Positions 24,630 through 33,733 of a DNA stretch of 64,000 nt are shown here, piece by piece; the first letter of the stretch is position 1, and every line of letters starts with the position of its first letter. A model generated the notes under the pieces. It made no database searches and had not been told where the DNA came from. It saw only the letters and a program-made list of their open reading frames with translations. The position numbers and the translations under genes were made by a program. Origin of the DNA: Rhizobium tumorigenes (lineage in GTDB: Bacteria; Pseudomonadota; Alphaproteobacteria; Rhizobiales; Rhizobiaceae); assembly GCF_003240565.2 (NCBI RefSeq), contig NZ_CP117255.1, forward strand, positions 2,542,001 to 2,606,000. Reading direction: 5' to 3'.

Positions 24630-25637
24630 TTATTCTTCGCGGTCGTTGGCGATCCCCGCCTCGACCCGCCGGGCGATAGCCGAGAGATCGCGCTTCTCGC
24701 CACCGAGGGTCTCGATAGCACCCACCGCGACGTCGCTCGCCACGTAGTCGGATTTGTGGCCCATATTGTGGATCGAGATTAGCCGGGCGCCGCGTATGGC
24801 TTTTGCAAGTTGTCCTGCGTGGATTGTGGGCGAGACGACGCTGTCGGTATCGCCCGTTATGATGATGGTGGGCTTTTCTATCTCTGGGTAGCGCGGCGAT
24901 GTCTTGGCGGTCCAGTCCTTGAGATTGGCAACATCGACGGCGTTGTTGTGAAAAGAACCGGGACGGATCGCCATCAGCGCGTGGGTTCTCGCCACATAAT
25001 CCGCAGGCGCGACGTTCGGCGCAAAAACGCCCTTCACTGCACGGTCGATCATCACCACGCCGGCTGGCGGTGCAATGAACGTCGAAAACAGCCAGCCCGT
25101 CACGGGCGTCGAGGCGGCGCGATAATACCAGGCTATGCCGCCCGGCCAGGGATAGACGGCGGGCGAAAGGAAGACCAGGCCGATGACCTTGTCGGGGTGG
25201 CGCAGCGCAAAGCTGGCAACCACGGCACCACCAAAGGAGTGGCCGACGATAATCGCCTTCTTTATCCCCCGCCTGTCCATAACGGCGGCTATCGCATCCG
25301 CCTGACCATCCGGATAGGCGTTTTCCGCACCGCCACGGTCCGAGCGCCCGTAGCCGGGGCGATCGACGAACAGCAGATCCGCGCGGCCCTGCAGCTTTGC
25401 ACGAAACGACAGCATCGGGTCGAACAGGTTAGCGCTGGCCCCATGGACGAAGACGACCGGCGGCAGGTCGGGATGACTGGCGCGCAGGTAGACGCTGTTC
25501 ATCCTGTAGCCACCGACATCGATCAATTCCTGCGGCACGGAATCTGCAGTCGCCGAGGTCGCGCAGGAAGCTCCGCAAGCGAACAGTGCGAGAAGCACGA
25601 GTGCCCGCCTGATGGTGCAGAAAGTCGTTTTGAGCAT
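24630..25637 (-). CDS. secreted alpha/beta-fold hydrolase
   Basis: A 335-residue alpha/beta hydrolase with an N-terminal hydrophobic signal (RRALVLLALFACGASC) that could be a cleaved signal peptide or an imperfect lipobox, so it is probably periplasmic or membrane-anchored. The oxyanion block VVFVHGASANLFD, nucleophile GHSFGGA, acid GDTDSVV and His in NMGHKSDY make a full triad. The substrate is unknown; epoxide hydrolase or esterase-like activity is possible. The start could be ATG 25637 or 25655; neither has a strong ribosome-binding site. It lies downstream of the EmrAB pair on the same strand. Confidence 0.75.
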   Translation of the reverse strand: MLKTTFCTIRRALVLLALFACGASCATSATADSVPQELIDVGGYRMNSVYLRASHPDLPPVVFVHGASANLFDPMLSFRAKLQGRADLLFVDRPGYGRSDRGGAENAYPDGQADAIAAVMDRRGIKKAIIVGHSFGGAVVASFALRHPDKVIGLVFLSPAVYPWPGGIAWYYRAASTPVTGWLFSTFIAPPAGVVMIDRAVKGVFAPNVAPADYVARTHALMAIRPGSFHNNAVDVANLKDWTAKTSPRYPEIEKPTIIITGDTDSVVSPTIHAGQLAKAIRGARLISIHNMGHKSDYVASDVAVGAIETLGGEKRDLSAIARRVEAGIANDREE

Positions 25638-25769
25638 GTAAACGGGGTCCGGCATGGAGGAACGAATGAGATGTCGATACGTCGCCGAAGGCGCGCCGGT
25701 TCACCGGCGGGCACGAAAACGCCGCCAGACAGATACGTCGTGGCGGCGAAAAGGTTTCGGTTGAAGTTG

Positions 25770-27368
25770 CTAGTGGCCGCCGGCCGGCGCACCCTTGGGT
25801 GGCGGCTTCGGCTTGCTGATCATCGCAACGCCGATCAGCATCAGCGTGAAAAGCACCGTCAGGATCATGAACACGTCGCTGAACGACATCACCATCGCCT
25901 GCTGGGTCGTCAGGTTGACCATCGTGCGTATGGCAACATTCGAACCGTCCATCCCGTGAGCATCGTAGTTTGCAGCCATGCTGTTCAGTTGGTCGACGGC
26001 AACCGGATTGCCCCAGTTGATATTTTCGCGCAGGCGCATGTAATGCAGGTCCTGCCGGTTGGTCAGCACCGTGTTGATGATCGCGAGGCCAACGGCGCCG
26101 CCGAGATTTCTGGTCAGGTTGAACAGGCCTGAAGCGCCGCGCATGCGCTCCGGCGCCATCGTGCCGAGCGCGATATTGTTGATCGGAACCATGCACAGCA
26201 TCAACCCGACGCCACGCAGGATCTGCGGGATGAGCAACTCCCAGAAATCCCAGTCGGTGGTAATCGACGTCATGATCCATGTGCCGGCCGCAAAGAAGAT
26301 GAACCCGGCGCCCATGATAATCCGCGGATCGAGCTTGCTCGAGAGCATGCCGGCAATCGGCGCGGTACAGAACATCGCCAGGCCGGAGACGAACATGGTC
26401 TCGCCGATCATCAGCGAATCGTAGCCGCGTATGCGACCGAGATAGAGCGGATAGACGTAGGTCAGGCCATAAAGGCCGATACCCATGACGAAGGAAAATA
26501 CGGAGCCGAAGGAGAAGTTCTTGTTGGCGAAAGCCTTGAGATCGACGATCGGAAATGAGGCTGTAAACGCCCGGAAAAAGAAGATCACACCGCCTATCGC
26601 CGAAGCGATGGCGGCGATGACGATGTAGCCGTCGTTGAACCAGTCATTGGTGTTGCCTTCCTCGAGCACATACTCCAGCGCACCGAGAAACACGGCCATG
26701 CCCAACAAGCCCCACCAGTCGAACTTCTTCATCAGCGACAGCTCAGGTTTGTCGAAGTCGATGAAATTCCATGTGACGAGCGTCACGAGAATACCGGGAC
26801 CGATGTTGATCAGAAACAGCCAGTGCCAGGAGAAGGCATCGCTGAGATAGCCGCCAATCGTCGGTCCGATGGTTGGCGCCAGCGTGGCGATCAGGCCGAT
26901 GATGGGCGATATGACATTGCGCTTCGACGGCGGAAAGATCGTGAACGCGGCAGCAAACACGGATGGGATCATGCCGCCGCCGATAAAGCCCTGCATTGCC
27001 CGATAGACGATCATCTGGTCGATATTGGTCGCCGTCGCGCAGAGCGCGCTGGATGCGGTAAAGCCGGCAGCACAGATGGCAAAGAGATAACGCGTGGAGA
27101 TGATCCGTGCCAGCGTGCCCGACAGCGGGATCATGATGACCTCGGCGATCAGATAGGCAGTCTGCACCCAGGCGATTTCATCCGAGCCGGCACTGAGGCC
27201 GGCCTGGATTTCGGCCAGCGATGCCGAAACCACCTGGATGTCGAGGATCGACATGAACATGCCGAGCACCATTGCGAAGAACGCGATCAACCGGCGAGGA
27301 TCCATCCGATCCGACACAGGCTCACCAGGACCGACAGTCGGTCCTGCAGTTGTGGTGACGGCAGCCAT
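25770..27368 (-). CDS. EmrB/QacA-type MFS multidrug efflux permease
   Basis: A 532-residue major facilitator of the DHA2 family with 14 predicted membrane segments. The antiporter motif C region (GLIATLAPTIGPTIGGYL) and motif A-like LSGTLARIIS are present, as is the family hallmark SILDIQVVSASLAEI in the first helix. It forms a tripartite pump with the adjacent EmrA-like fusion protein, exporting drugs or plant phenolics using the proton gradient. The start ATG at 27368 follows GGAGAG and is 16 bases after the stop of the fusion protein gene, so the two are co-transcribed. Confidence 0.93.
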   Translation of the reverse strand: MAAVTTTAGPTVGPGEPVSDRMDPRRLIAFFAMVLGMFMSILDIQVVSASLAEIQAGLSAGSDEIAWVQTAYLIAEVIMIPLSGTLARIISTRYLFAICAAGFTASSALCATATNIDQMIVYRAMQGFIGGGMIPSVFAAAFTIFPPSKRNVISPIIGLIATLAPTIGPTIGGYLSDAFSWHWLFLINIGPGILVTLVTWNFIDFDKPELSLMKKFDWWGLLGMAVFLGALEYVLEEGNTNDWFNDGYIVIAAIASAIGGVIFFFRAFTASFPIVDLKAFANKNFSFGSVFSFVMGIGLYGLTYVYPLYLGRIRGYDSLMIGETMFVSGLAMFCTAPIAGMLSSKLDPRIIMGAGFIFFAAGTWIMTSITTDWDFWELLIPQILRGVGLMLCMVPINNIALGTMAPERMRGASGLFNLTRNLGGAVGLAIINTVLTNRQDLHYMRLRENINWGNPVAVDQLNSMAANYDAHGMDGSNVAIRTMVNLTTQQAMVMSFSDVFMILTVLFTLMLIGVAMISKPKPPPKGAPAGGH

Positions 27369-27384
27369 GGGTGCTCTCCGCGCT

Positions 27385-28605
27385 CTACTTGGTTGACTGC
27401 GGCGCAGTGCGCGTATCGACATCGACCACGACGCTGAGGCCGGCGCGCAGGCGACCGCTGTCGAGTGCTTCCTGCGGCAGGGCAATGCGAACAGGCACGC
27501 GCTGGATCACCTTGGTAAAGTTGCCCGTCGCATTTTCCGGCGGCAGCAGCGAAAACACCGATCCGGATGCCGGCGCGATAGACTCGACGGTGCCGACAAT
27601 CGGCTCGTCGCTGTAGGCATCGACATGCACCTCGACCTTCGAGCCCGGAACGACGTGCTGGAGCTGGGTCTCCTTGAAGTTGGCGTCGATGTAGAGCTTG
27701 CGGGTCGGGACGATGGACATAAGCCGCGTGGTCGAGGAAACATAATCGCCTTCCTGGACCGATCGGTTACCCACGACACCATCATAGGGTGCCTTGAGGA
27801 CCGTGAAGCTCAGGTCGCGGGCGGCCTTGTCCCGCGAGATTTCGAGTGTCCGGACCGTGCCTTCAGCCTGCTTGCGCTGCGCCTGCAGCAAGGCAATATT
27901 CGCCTGTGCCGAGGCAATATTGGCGTCGCCGGCGACGAGGTTGGCGTTGGCCTGGTCGAGCGCAATATTGGCAGAATCGACGTTGGCGGCGGTGCCAGCA
28001 GACCTTGATTCCAGCTGGGTGGCGCGGCTCTGGGTGATCTGCGCGCCACGCACCGTTGCCTGCAGCGCCACCTTCTGGGCCTGCGCTTGGGCAAGCGAGG
28101 CCTGAGCCCCGACGATTTGCGCATCGATGGTCTGCAATGCCAGCTTCTCGGTTTCGACCTGGGCCAGAGCCTGGTCGAGCGCGTTCTGGTAGTCGCCTGC
28201 ATCCAGTGTCAGCAAAACATCGCCAGCCTTGACCTGCTGGTTGGCAACGACATCGACCTTGGCCACATAGCCGGCAACCTTTGGCGAGATGACAGCCATG
28301 TCGCCGCCGATATAGGCGTCGTCTGTCGACACCATAAAGCGCCCGGTCGTCCACCAGTCATAAACATACCAGCCACCGCCGATCAGCGCGATCACGACGA
28401 TGATCGGTAGAATGAGGCTGCGGCGCTTTTTCTCGGATTTCGGCGGATCGACTGTCGTTGTAGCCGACGGCGGAGCGTTCAAAGGCGCGCTGCGTGCCTC
28501 GGCAGCTGCGGGCTCCCCTTGCACTGCCGCATCAGGCTGGGCAGAATTTGCATCGGTTGGTTCGCTTACAATGCGTGCAACATTGTTCTTCGGAATGGAC
28601 GACAT
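27385..28605 (-). CDS. EmrA/HlyD-type membrane fusion protein
   Basis: A 406-residue periplasmic adaptor. After a Pro/Ala-rich cytoplasmic tail of about 65 residues comes one membrane helix (LILPIIVVIALIGGGWYV). The lipoyl-like half VSTDDAYIGGDMAVISPKV is followed by a long Ala/Gln-rich coiled coil (about residues 140-270), and the second lipoyl half is FTVLKAPYDGVVG. It links the EmrB-like permease to an outer-membrane channel not encoded here. It is the first gene of the efflux operon, divergent from the TetR repressor across two palindromic operators. Confidence 0.93.
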   Translation of the reverse strand: MSSIPKNNVARIVSEPTDANSAQPDAAVQGEPAAAEARSAPLNAPPSATTTVDPPKSEKKRRSLILPIIVVIALIGGGWYVYDWWTTGRFMVSTDDAYIGGDMAVISPKVAGYVAKVDVVANQQVKAGDVLLTLDAGDYQNALDQALAQVETEKLALQTIDAQIVGAQASLAQAQAQKVALQATVRGAQITQSRATQLESRSAGTAANVDSANIALDQANANLVAGDANIASAQANIALLQAQRKQAEGTVRTLEISRDKAARDLSFTVLKAPYDGVVGNRSVQEGDYVSSTTRLMSIVPTRKLYIDANFKETQLQHVVPGSKVEVHVDAYSDEPIVGTVESIAPASGSVFSLLPPENATGNFTKVIQRVPVRIALPQEALDSGRLRAGLSVVVDVDTRTAPQSTK

Positions 28606-28637
28606 GTAGAGAGCACCAAGGTTTTACGGAATATATC

Positions 28638-28656
28638 GAACCGAACGGTTCGGTTC
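28638..28656. promoter_or_regulatory. TetR operator O1
   Basis: GAACCGAACGGTTCGGTTC is a perfect palindrome with 9-base arms around a central G, 33 bases upstream of the emrA-like start. It lies just beyond the -10 region of the probable leftward promoter, so a bound TetR protein would block efflux gene expression. Confidence 0.75.
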
Positions 28657-28658
28657 AG

Positions 28659-28689
28659 TTGACATAGAGCGTTTAACACATCATATCAA
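28659..28689. promoter_or_regulatory. overlapping divergent promoters of emrAB and tetR
   Basis: Rightward, TTGACA (28659-28664) is followed after 17 bases by CATATC (28682-28687). Leftward on the minus strand, TTGATA (28689-28684) is followed after 17 bases by TATGTC (28666-28661). The two promoters interlock and are bracketed by the two palindromes, so one repressor could control both directions. Confidence 0.5.
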
Positions 28690-28696
28690 GTCGTGC

Positions 28697-28712
28697 CGAA
28701 CCAATCGGTTCG
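28697..28712. promoter_or_regulatory. TetR operator O2
   Basis: CGAACC, a 4-base centre, then GGTTCG (28697-28712) repeats the half-site of O1. It lies between the probable promoter and the tetR-like start, consistent with autoregulation. Confidence 0.65.
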
Positions 28713-28742
28713 ATTTGGTTAAACAATCTTCGTTGAGTGACA

Positions 28743-29432
28743 GTGTCTGACAATATAACCGTCAAAAACAATTCGGCGCCTGAGGATAACTCTTCTTCGG
28801 CAACAGGTCGCTGGGCAGCTGGCGAGGATCCGACGAAGCGCGAGCAGATCCTGGATGGCGCCCATCGCGTCTTCATGCGGCTCGGCTTCGATGCCTCGAG
28901 CATGAACGATGTAACGCGCGAGGCTGGCGTTTCAAAGGGCACGCTATACGTTTATTTTGCCAACAAGGAAGAGCTGTTTACCGCAATCATCGAGCGGCAA
29001 CGAGCGGCTTTCATCGCCACGATGCGTATGGCGCTGGCCGAACACGACGATCTCGAAGGCGGCCTCTACGACTTCGGCGTCACGTTCGTGCGGCATATGA
29101 CCGACGAAAAGGTTATCACGGCGATGCGCACGGTGCTGGGCGTCCGTGAAAGAATGCCTGTCCTCTGCAAGAGGTTCTTCAAGGGGCCGGAAAATCTGCG
29201 CACTGTCCTGCAGGATTTTCTGCTGCGGCACATGGCGGATGGCAAGCTGGAGATAGACGATCTCGACCTCGCAGCCGGACAGTTTCTCGACCTTTCCAGC
29301 GGCACTTTCTTCAAACTCCGCCTATTCGGCAGCATGGACGAGCCCCCTGAACAAGCGGAAATCGAACGCGTCATCAATGGAGCGGTCAAAACCTTCCTCG
29401 CCGCCTATGGAAAGTCTCCGAAGCCTTCGTAA
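28743..29432 (+). CDS. TetR-family repressor of the efflux pair
   Basis: A 229-residue TetR regulator. The DNA-binding domain near residues 35-80 shows REQILDGAHRVFMRLGF and the helix-turn-helix VTREAGVSKGTLYVYFANKEELF. The C-terminal ligand domain is of the AefR-like type common beside RND or MFS pumps. It is divergent from the EmrAB-like operon with two matching operators between. The start is uncertain: GTG 28743 is favoured, with GTG 28737 just upstream as the alternative. Ligands are likely the same compounds exported by the pump. Confidence 0.88.
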   Translation: MSDNITVKNNSAPEDNSSSATGRWAAGEDPTKREQILDGAHRVFMRLGFDASSMNDVTREAGVSKGTLYVYFANKEELFTAIIERQRAAFIATMRMALAEHDDLEGGLYDFGVTFVRHMTDEKVITAMRTVLGVRERMPVLCKRFFKGPENLRTVLQDFLLRHMADGKLEIDDLDLAAGQFLDLSSGTFFKLRLFGSMDEPPEQAEIERVINGAVKTFLAAYGKSPKPS

Positions 29433-29526
29433 ACAGGGCGCCTAGACGACGCTTGCGTTCAAACTTCGAGTTCCTACATTAGCCCGGGTATTTTTCGCCG
29501 GTTATTCAATGTGGGGAACACGATCG

Positions 29527-30273
29527 ATGCAGACACTGATGCCATTGTTACAAGATCCAAGCGCCTGGGTGGCGCTCGTCACACTCGTACTGATGGAGGT
29601 GGTTCTCGGCATCGACAACCTGATCTTCATCTCGATCCTGACCAACAAACTGCCACCTGAAAACCGCGACAAGGCCCGCAAGATCGGTATCGGCCTGGCT
29701 TTGATCATGCGACTGGCGCTGCTGGGCACGGTCGCCTGGATCGTGCGCCTGACGGAACCGGTCTTCGACATAATGGGCCACGGCTTTTCCTGGAAGGACA
29801 TCATCCTGATTGCCGGTGGCCTGTTCCTCCTGTGGAAAGCCACAAAGGAAATCCATCACAGCGTCGATCCCGTCGATCAGAACGGTGATTTCATCGCCAA
29901 GTCCACCACGACGGGCTTTGCCGCAGCCATCGGCCAGATCCTTCTGCTCGACCTCGTCTTCTCTGTCGACAGCATCATCACCGCCGTCGGCATGACGCCG
30001 CATATTCCGATCATGTTCGTGGCCGTCATCACCGCGGTCCTGGTCATGCTGCTGGCTGCAGCGCCGCTTGCCAACTTCATCGAGAAGAACCCGTCGATCG
30101 TCATGCTGGCGCTCGCCTTCCTGCTGATGATCGGCACCACGCTGATCGCCGACGGCATGGGCTTCCATGTCCCGAAGGGCTACATCTACGCCGCGATGGC
30201 CTTCTCTGCCGTGGTGGAGATTCTCAACATGATGGTGCGCAACCGCAGGGAAAAATCCAAGACCCGGCACTGA
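29527..30273 (+). CDS. TerC family integral membrane protein
   Basis: A 248-residue membrane protein of the TerC family, whose members affect tellurite resistance and, in better-studied cases, manganese export. The signature acidic motifs lie in membrane helices: [16 protein letters not shown] near residue 20 and [17 protein letters not shown] near residue 145. Seven or so hydrophobic segments are visible. The ATG at 29527 is chosen because GGGGAA precedes it by 8 bases; an in-frame ATG at 29509 lacks one. A hairpin follows before gltX. Confidence 0.88.
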   Translation: MQTLMPLLQDPSAWVALVTLVLMEVVLGIDNLIFISILTNKLPPENRDKARKIGIGLALIMRLALLGTVAWIVRLTEPVFDIMGHGFSWKDIILIAGGLFLLWKATKEIHHSVDPVDQNGDFIAKSTTTGFAAAIGQILLLDLVFSVDSIITAVGMTPHIPIMFVAVITAVLVMLLAAAPLANFIEKNPSIVMLALAFLLMIGTTLIADGMGFHVPKGYIYAAMAFSAVVEILNMMVRNRREKSKTRH

Positions 30274-30296
30274 GCCCACAGACCTTCCCTCAAAAG

Positions 30297-30330
30297 GCCG
30301 GATCGACGCCCGAAAGACTGCCGATCCGGC
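30297..30330 (+). terminator. inverted repeat after terC
   Basis: GCCGGATCG (30297-30305) and CGATCCGGC (30322-30330) form a 9-bp stem with a 16-base loop, 24 bases after the stop. There is no T tract. Confidence 0.35.
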
Positions 30331-30400
30331 AGGCCAGCATGCCCCTGGCGCACCGGGAACCGGCGGTTTTTCTTGACCTCGACGGTTGAATATGTCCTAA

Positions 30401-30440
30401 GGCCAGCCAGACGGAAAATGGCTGGCCTGGCAGTGTTTTT
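30401..30440 (+). terminator. rho-independent terminator between terC and gltX
   Basis: GGCCAGCCA (30401-30409) pairs perfectly with TGGCTGGCC (30419-30427), with a 9-base loop. TTTTT follows at about 30436-30440. This is the best terminator for terC and separates it from gltX. Confidence 0.6.
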
Positions 30441-30531
30441 GGCGCTGTTTTGAGGCTGTTTCCGAAACTCGATCCTTGGCGCCGGCCAGTGCCCCGTCTG
30501 GATCTCCCGCACGTCATTACGGATAGACATC

Positions 30532-31989
30532 ATGACCACTTCAGGCGTCCGCGTCCGCATCGCACCCTCCCCGACCGGCGAGCCCCATGTCGGCACGGCC
30601 TACATTGCGCTGTTCAACTATCTCTTTGCCAAGAAACACGGTGGCGAGTTCATCCTGCGCATCGAGGATACCGACGCGACCCGTTCGACGCCGGAATTTG
30701 AGACGAAGGTTCTGGATGCGTTGAAGTGGTGCGGGCTGGAATGGTCGGAAGGTCCTGACGTCGGTGGACCCTATGGGCCCTATCGCCAGAGCGACCGCAA
30801 GGACATGTACCAGCCCTATGCCGAGGAGCTTTTGCGGAAAGACCACGCCTTCCGCTGCTTCTGCACGCCAGAGCGCCTGACGGCCATGCGCGAAGCCCAG
30901 CGCGCAGCTGGCAAGCCGCCGAAGTATGATGGTCACTGCCTCAACCTGTCCGCCGAGGAAGTCACCTCGCGCGTTGCATCGGGGGAAGCCTCGGTCGTGC
31001 GGATGAAGATCCCGACGGAAGGCTCCTGCGATTTCCACGACGGCGTCTACGGCGATGTCAGCATTCCGTGGGACAGCGTCGACATGCAGGTGCTGATGAA
31101 GGCCGACAACATGCCGACCTATCACATGGCAAATGTCATCGACGACCATCTGATGAAGATCACCCACGTCGCGCGCGGCGAGGAATGGCTGGCCTCGGTG
31201 CCGAAGCACATCCTGCTCTACCGCTATTTCGAATGGGACCAGCCGGTGTTCATGCATCTCTCCCTGATGAGGAATGCCGACAAGTCGAAGCTGTCGAAGC
31301 GAAAGAACCCCACCTCGATTTCCTATTACACCGCGCTCGGCTATATCCCGGAAGCGCTGATGAACTTTCTCGGCCTGTTCTTCATGCAGATCGGCGAAGG
31401 CGAGGAACTGCTCGATATCGAACAGCTAACAGCCAACTTCGATCCCGAGAACCTGTCCAAGGCCGGCGCCATCTTCGACATCCAGAAGCTGGACTGGCTC
31501 AACGGCCGCTGGCTGCGCGAGAAAATGTCGGAAGAGGAATTCAGCCGGCGCGTGCTCACCTGGGCGATGGAAAACAACCGCCTGCAGGACGGCCTGAAGC
31601 TGTCGCAGTCGCGCATCACCAAGCTTGGCGAGCTGCCGGACCTGATGGGCTTCCTGTTGAAATCCGATCTGCACCTCGATGCATCGGCCTTCGCCAAGAT
31701 CAAGTCGACGCCGGAAGAGTTGCTGGAAATCTTCAACACCGTGCAGCCGGATCTCGAAAAGATCCTCGAATGGAACGTCGAGTCCATCGAGGCCGAGCTG
31801 CGCGCCATCGCCGATCGCATGGGCAAGAAGCTGAAGGTCATCCTGGCGCCGCTGTTCGTTGCCATGTCCGGCTCGTCACGCTCGCTGCCGCTGTTCGACA
31901 GCATGTCGATCCTCGGCCGCTCCGTCGTGCGCCAGCGCCTGAAGCTCGCAGCTACTGTGGTGGCGACGATGGCCGGCAGCGGGAAATGA
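30532..31989 (+). CDS. gltX: glutamyl-tRNA synthetase
   Basis: A 485-residue class I synthetase charging tRNA-Glu (and possibly tRNA-Gln, as many alphaproteobacteria carry two GluRS copies and a GatCAB pathway). The HIGH-type motif is in APSPTGEPHVGTAY at residues 11-24 and the KMSKS-type loop is KLSKRKNP near residue 254. RIEDTDATRST and YHMANVIDDHLM are canonical. Length is normal. It is upstream of lysS on the same strand, but a 200-base spacer with a palindromic repeat lies between, so co-transcription is uncertain. Confidence 0.97.
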   Translation: MTTSGVRVRIAPSPTGEPHVGTAYIALFNYLFAKKHGGEFILRIEDTDATRSTPEFETKVLDALKWCGLEWSEGPDVGGPYGPYRQSDRKDMYQPYAEELLRKDHAFRCFCTPERLTAMREAQRAAGKPPKYDGHCLNLSAEEVTSRVASGEASVVRMKIPTEGSCDFHDGVYGDVSIPWDSVDMQVLMKADNMPTYHMANVIDDHLMKITHVARGEEWLASVPKHILLYRYFEWDQPVFMHLSLMRNADKSKLSKRKNPTSISYYTALGYIPEALMNFLGLFFMQIGEGEELLDIEQLTANFDPENLSKAGAIFDIQKLDWLNGRWLREKMSEEEFSRRVLTWAMENNRLQDGLKLSQSRITKLGELPDLMGFLLKSDLHLDASAFAKIKSTPEELLEIFNTVQPDLEKILEWNVESIEAELRAIADRMGKKLKVILAPLFVAMSGSSRSLPLFDSMSILGRSVVRQRLKLAATVVATMAGSGK

Positions 31990-32023
31990 ATGTTTTGGGA
32001 GGAGACACCTTTGTGTGTCCTCT

Positions 32024-32146
32024 CTCATTCCTGTGCTTGTCACAGGAATCCAGCCACGGCGCGTCTGCGCCGTGAGAGTATGAAAGAACTATCCCACGTC
32101 CAAGGACTTGGACGTACTGGATTCCTGTGACAAGCACAGGCATGAG
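32024..32146. repeat. three-hairpin palindromic intergenic repeat
   Basis: Outer arms of 30 bases (32024-32053 and 32117-32146) are inverted copies matching at 29 of 30 positions and contain TTCCTGTGCTTGTCACAGG. Inside are two smaller hairpins, CACGGCGCGTCTGCGCCGTG and ACGTCCAAGGACTTGGACGT. The cloverleaf-like fold suggests a dispersed, non-coding mosaic repeat different from the RIME-like family elsewhere in the window. It fills most of the gltX-lysS spacer. Confidence 0.8.
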
Positions 32147-32190
32147 GGATACCGAAAGCAAAGCGCGCCCCGGCTACAGGAAATAGAACA

Positions 32191-33687
32191 ATGTCCGACA
32201 ACAAGACCGAAACTGCCCTGTCCTCCGATGCGACCGAAGTGCGCACCCAGAAGCTGAAGCTGCTGCGCGAACAGGTGGGCGATGTCTATCCGGCCCATTT
32301 CCACCGGACCATGACCAATACCGAGCTGGCAGAGAAGTACAAGGACCTCGAGATGGATGTCGAGACGACCGACACGGTCACGGTCGCCGGTCGCGTCTAC
32401 TCCTCCCGCAATTCCGGCATGTTCATGGACATCCATGACGCCGGCGGCAAGATCCAGATTTTCAGCCACAAGGACACCACGCCGGAAGAAGCCCGCGCAC
32501 TGCTGCCGATGATCGATATCGGCGACATCATCGGCGTGACCGGCGTCGTGCGCCGTACCAAGCGCGGCGAGCTGACGATCTCGGCCCGCGAGATCACCAT
32601 GCTGACCAAGTCGCTGCTGCCGATGCCGGAAAAGTGGCACGGCCTGTCCGATATCGAGACCCGCTACCGCAAGCGCCATCTCGACATCATGACCAACGAG
32701 GACTCCAAGCTGCGCTTCCAGCAGCGCTCGAAGATCGTCTCCGGCATACGCCGCTTCATGGAAAATGACGGCTTCATGGAAGTCGAGACGCCGATGCTGC
32801 ATTCGGTCTATGGCGGCGCCACGGCAGAACCCTTCAAGACCCACCACAACACGCTGAAGCTCGACATGTACCTGCGCATTGCACCGGAGCTGTTCCTGAA
32901 GCGCACGTTGGTTTCGGGCCTGACCGACAAGGTCTTCGAGATTAACCGCAACTTCCGCAACGAAGGCGTTTCCACCCGGCACAATCCGGAATTCACGATG
33001 ATGGAGTGCTATTGGGCCTATGCCGACTACGAGGACATCATGGACCTCGTCGAGCGGCTGTTCGAGACACTCGCCCTGTCCATCCACGGCACGACCGAGT
33101 TTGCCTTCGGCGACAAGCAGATCTCCTTCAAGGGCCCGTTCAAGCGCGTACCCATGCCGGATGCCGTCAAGGATGCCACCGGCATCGACTTCCTTTCCAT
33201 GAAGACCGATGAAGAGGCCCGCACCGCCGCCAAGGCTGCCGGCTTCGCCGTCGAGAAGGACTGGACCTGGGGCGAGTGCCTGGCCTTCGTCTTCGAGGAG
33301 AAAGTCGAAGGCACGCTGATCCAGCCAAGCCACGTCACCCATTTCCCGAAGGACATCTCGCCGTTCGCCAAGGAAGTGCCGGGCGAACCGCGCCTTGTCG
33401 AGCGTTTCGAGACCTATTGCAACGCGTGGGAACTCGGCAATGCCTTTTCGGAACTGAACGATCCGGAAGAACAGCGCAAGCGCATGGTCGAGCAACTCGA
33501 GCAGGCCCATGCGCGCGGCGAAAAGGACAAGCAGCTGGACGACGAATTCCTGGACGCGATCGACCAGGGCATGCCGCCGGCCGGTGGCCTCGGCATCGGC
33601 GTCGACCGACTGATCATGCTGCTCACCAACGCGCCGTCAATCCGCGACATCATTCTCTTCCCGGCTCGCCGCGCCAAGGCCGACTAG
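32191..33687 (+). CDS. lysS: lysyl-tRNA synthetase, class II
   Basis: A 498-residue class II synthetase. An OB-fold anticodon-binding domain (about residues 60-170, VTVAGRVYSSRNSGMFMDI) is followed by the catalytic domain with motif 1 near IRRFMENDGFMEVETPML. Motif 2 is FEINRNFRNEGVSTRHNPEF and motif 3 is GLGIGVDRLIMLLTN. All are intact. The ATG at 32191 gives the usual N-terminus. It converges with the next gene over a short hairpin. Confidence 0.96.
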   Translation: MSDNKTETALSSDATEVRTQKLKLLREQVGDVYPAHFHRTMTNTELAEKYKDLEMDVETTDTVTVAGRVYSSRNSGMFMDIHDAGGKIQIFSHKDTTPEEARALLPMIDIGDIIGVTGVVRRTKRGELTISAREITMLTKSLLPMPEKWHGLSDIETRYRKRHLDIMTNEDSKLRFQQRSKIVSGIRRFMENDGFMEVETPMLHSVYGGATAEPFKTHHNTLKLDMYLRIAPELFLKRTLVSGLTDKVFEINRNFRNEGVSTRHNPEFTMMECYWAYADYEDIMDLVERLFETLALSIHGTTEFAFGDKQISFKGPFKRVPMPDAVKDATGIDFLSMKTDEEARTAAKAAGFAVEKDWTWGECLAFVFEEKVEGTLIQPSHVTHFPKDISPFAKEVPGEPRLVERFETYCNAWELGNAFSELNDPEEQRKRMVEQLEQAHARGEKDKQLDDEFLDAIDQGMPPAGGLGIGVDRLIMLLTNAPSIRDIILFPARRAKAD

Positions 33688-33704
33688 CCAACGGATATGC
33701 TGAA

Positions 33705-33726
33705 GCGCAGGGGAAGCCGCCTGCGC
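33705..33726. terminator. hairpin between lysS and the convergent membrane protein gene
   Basis: GCGCAGG (33705-33711) pairs with CCTGCGC (33720-33726) around an 8-base loop, located between two converging stops. Confidence 0.45.
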
Positions 33727-33733
33727 CAATCGG

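Noticed and set aside
32089..33510. Long minus-strand open frame (473 codons) opposite lysS
   Set aside because: Mirror frame of an unambiguous lysyl-tRNA synthetase gene.
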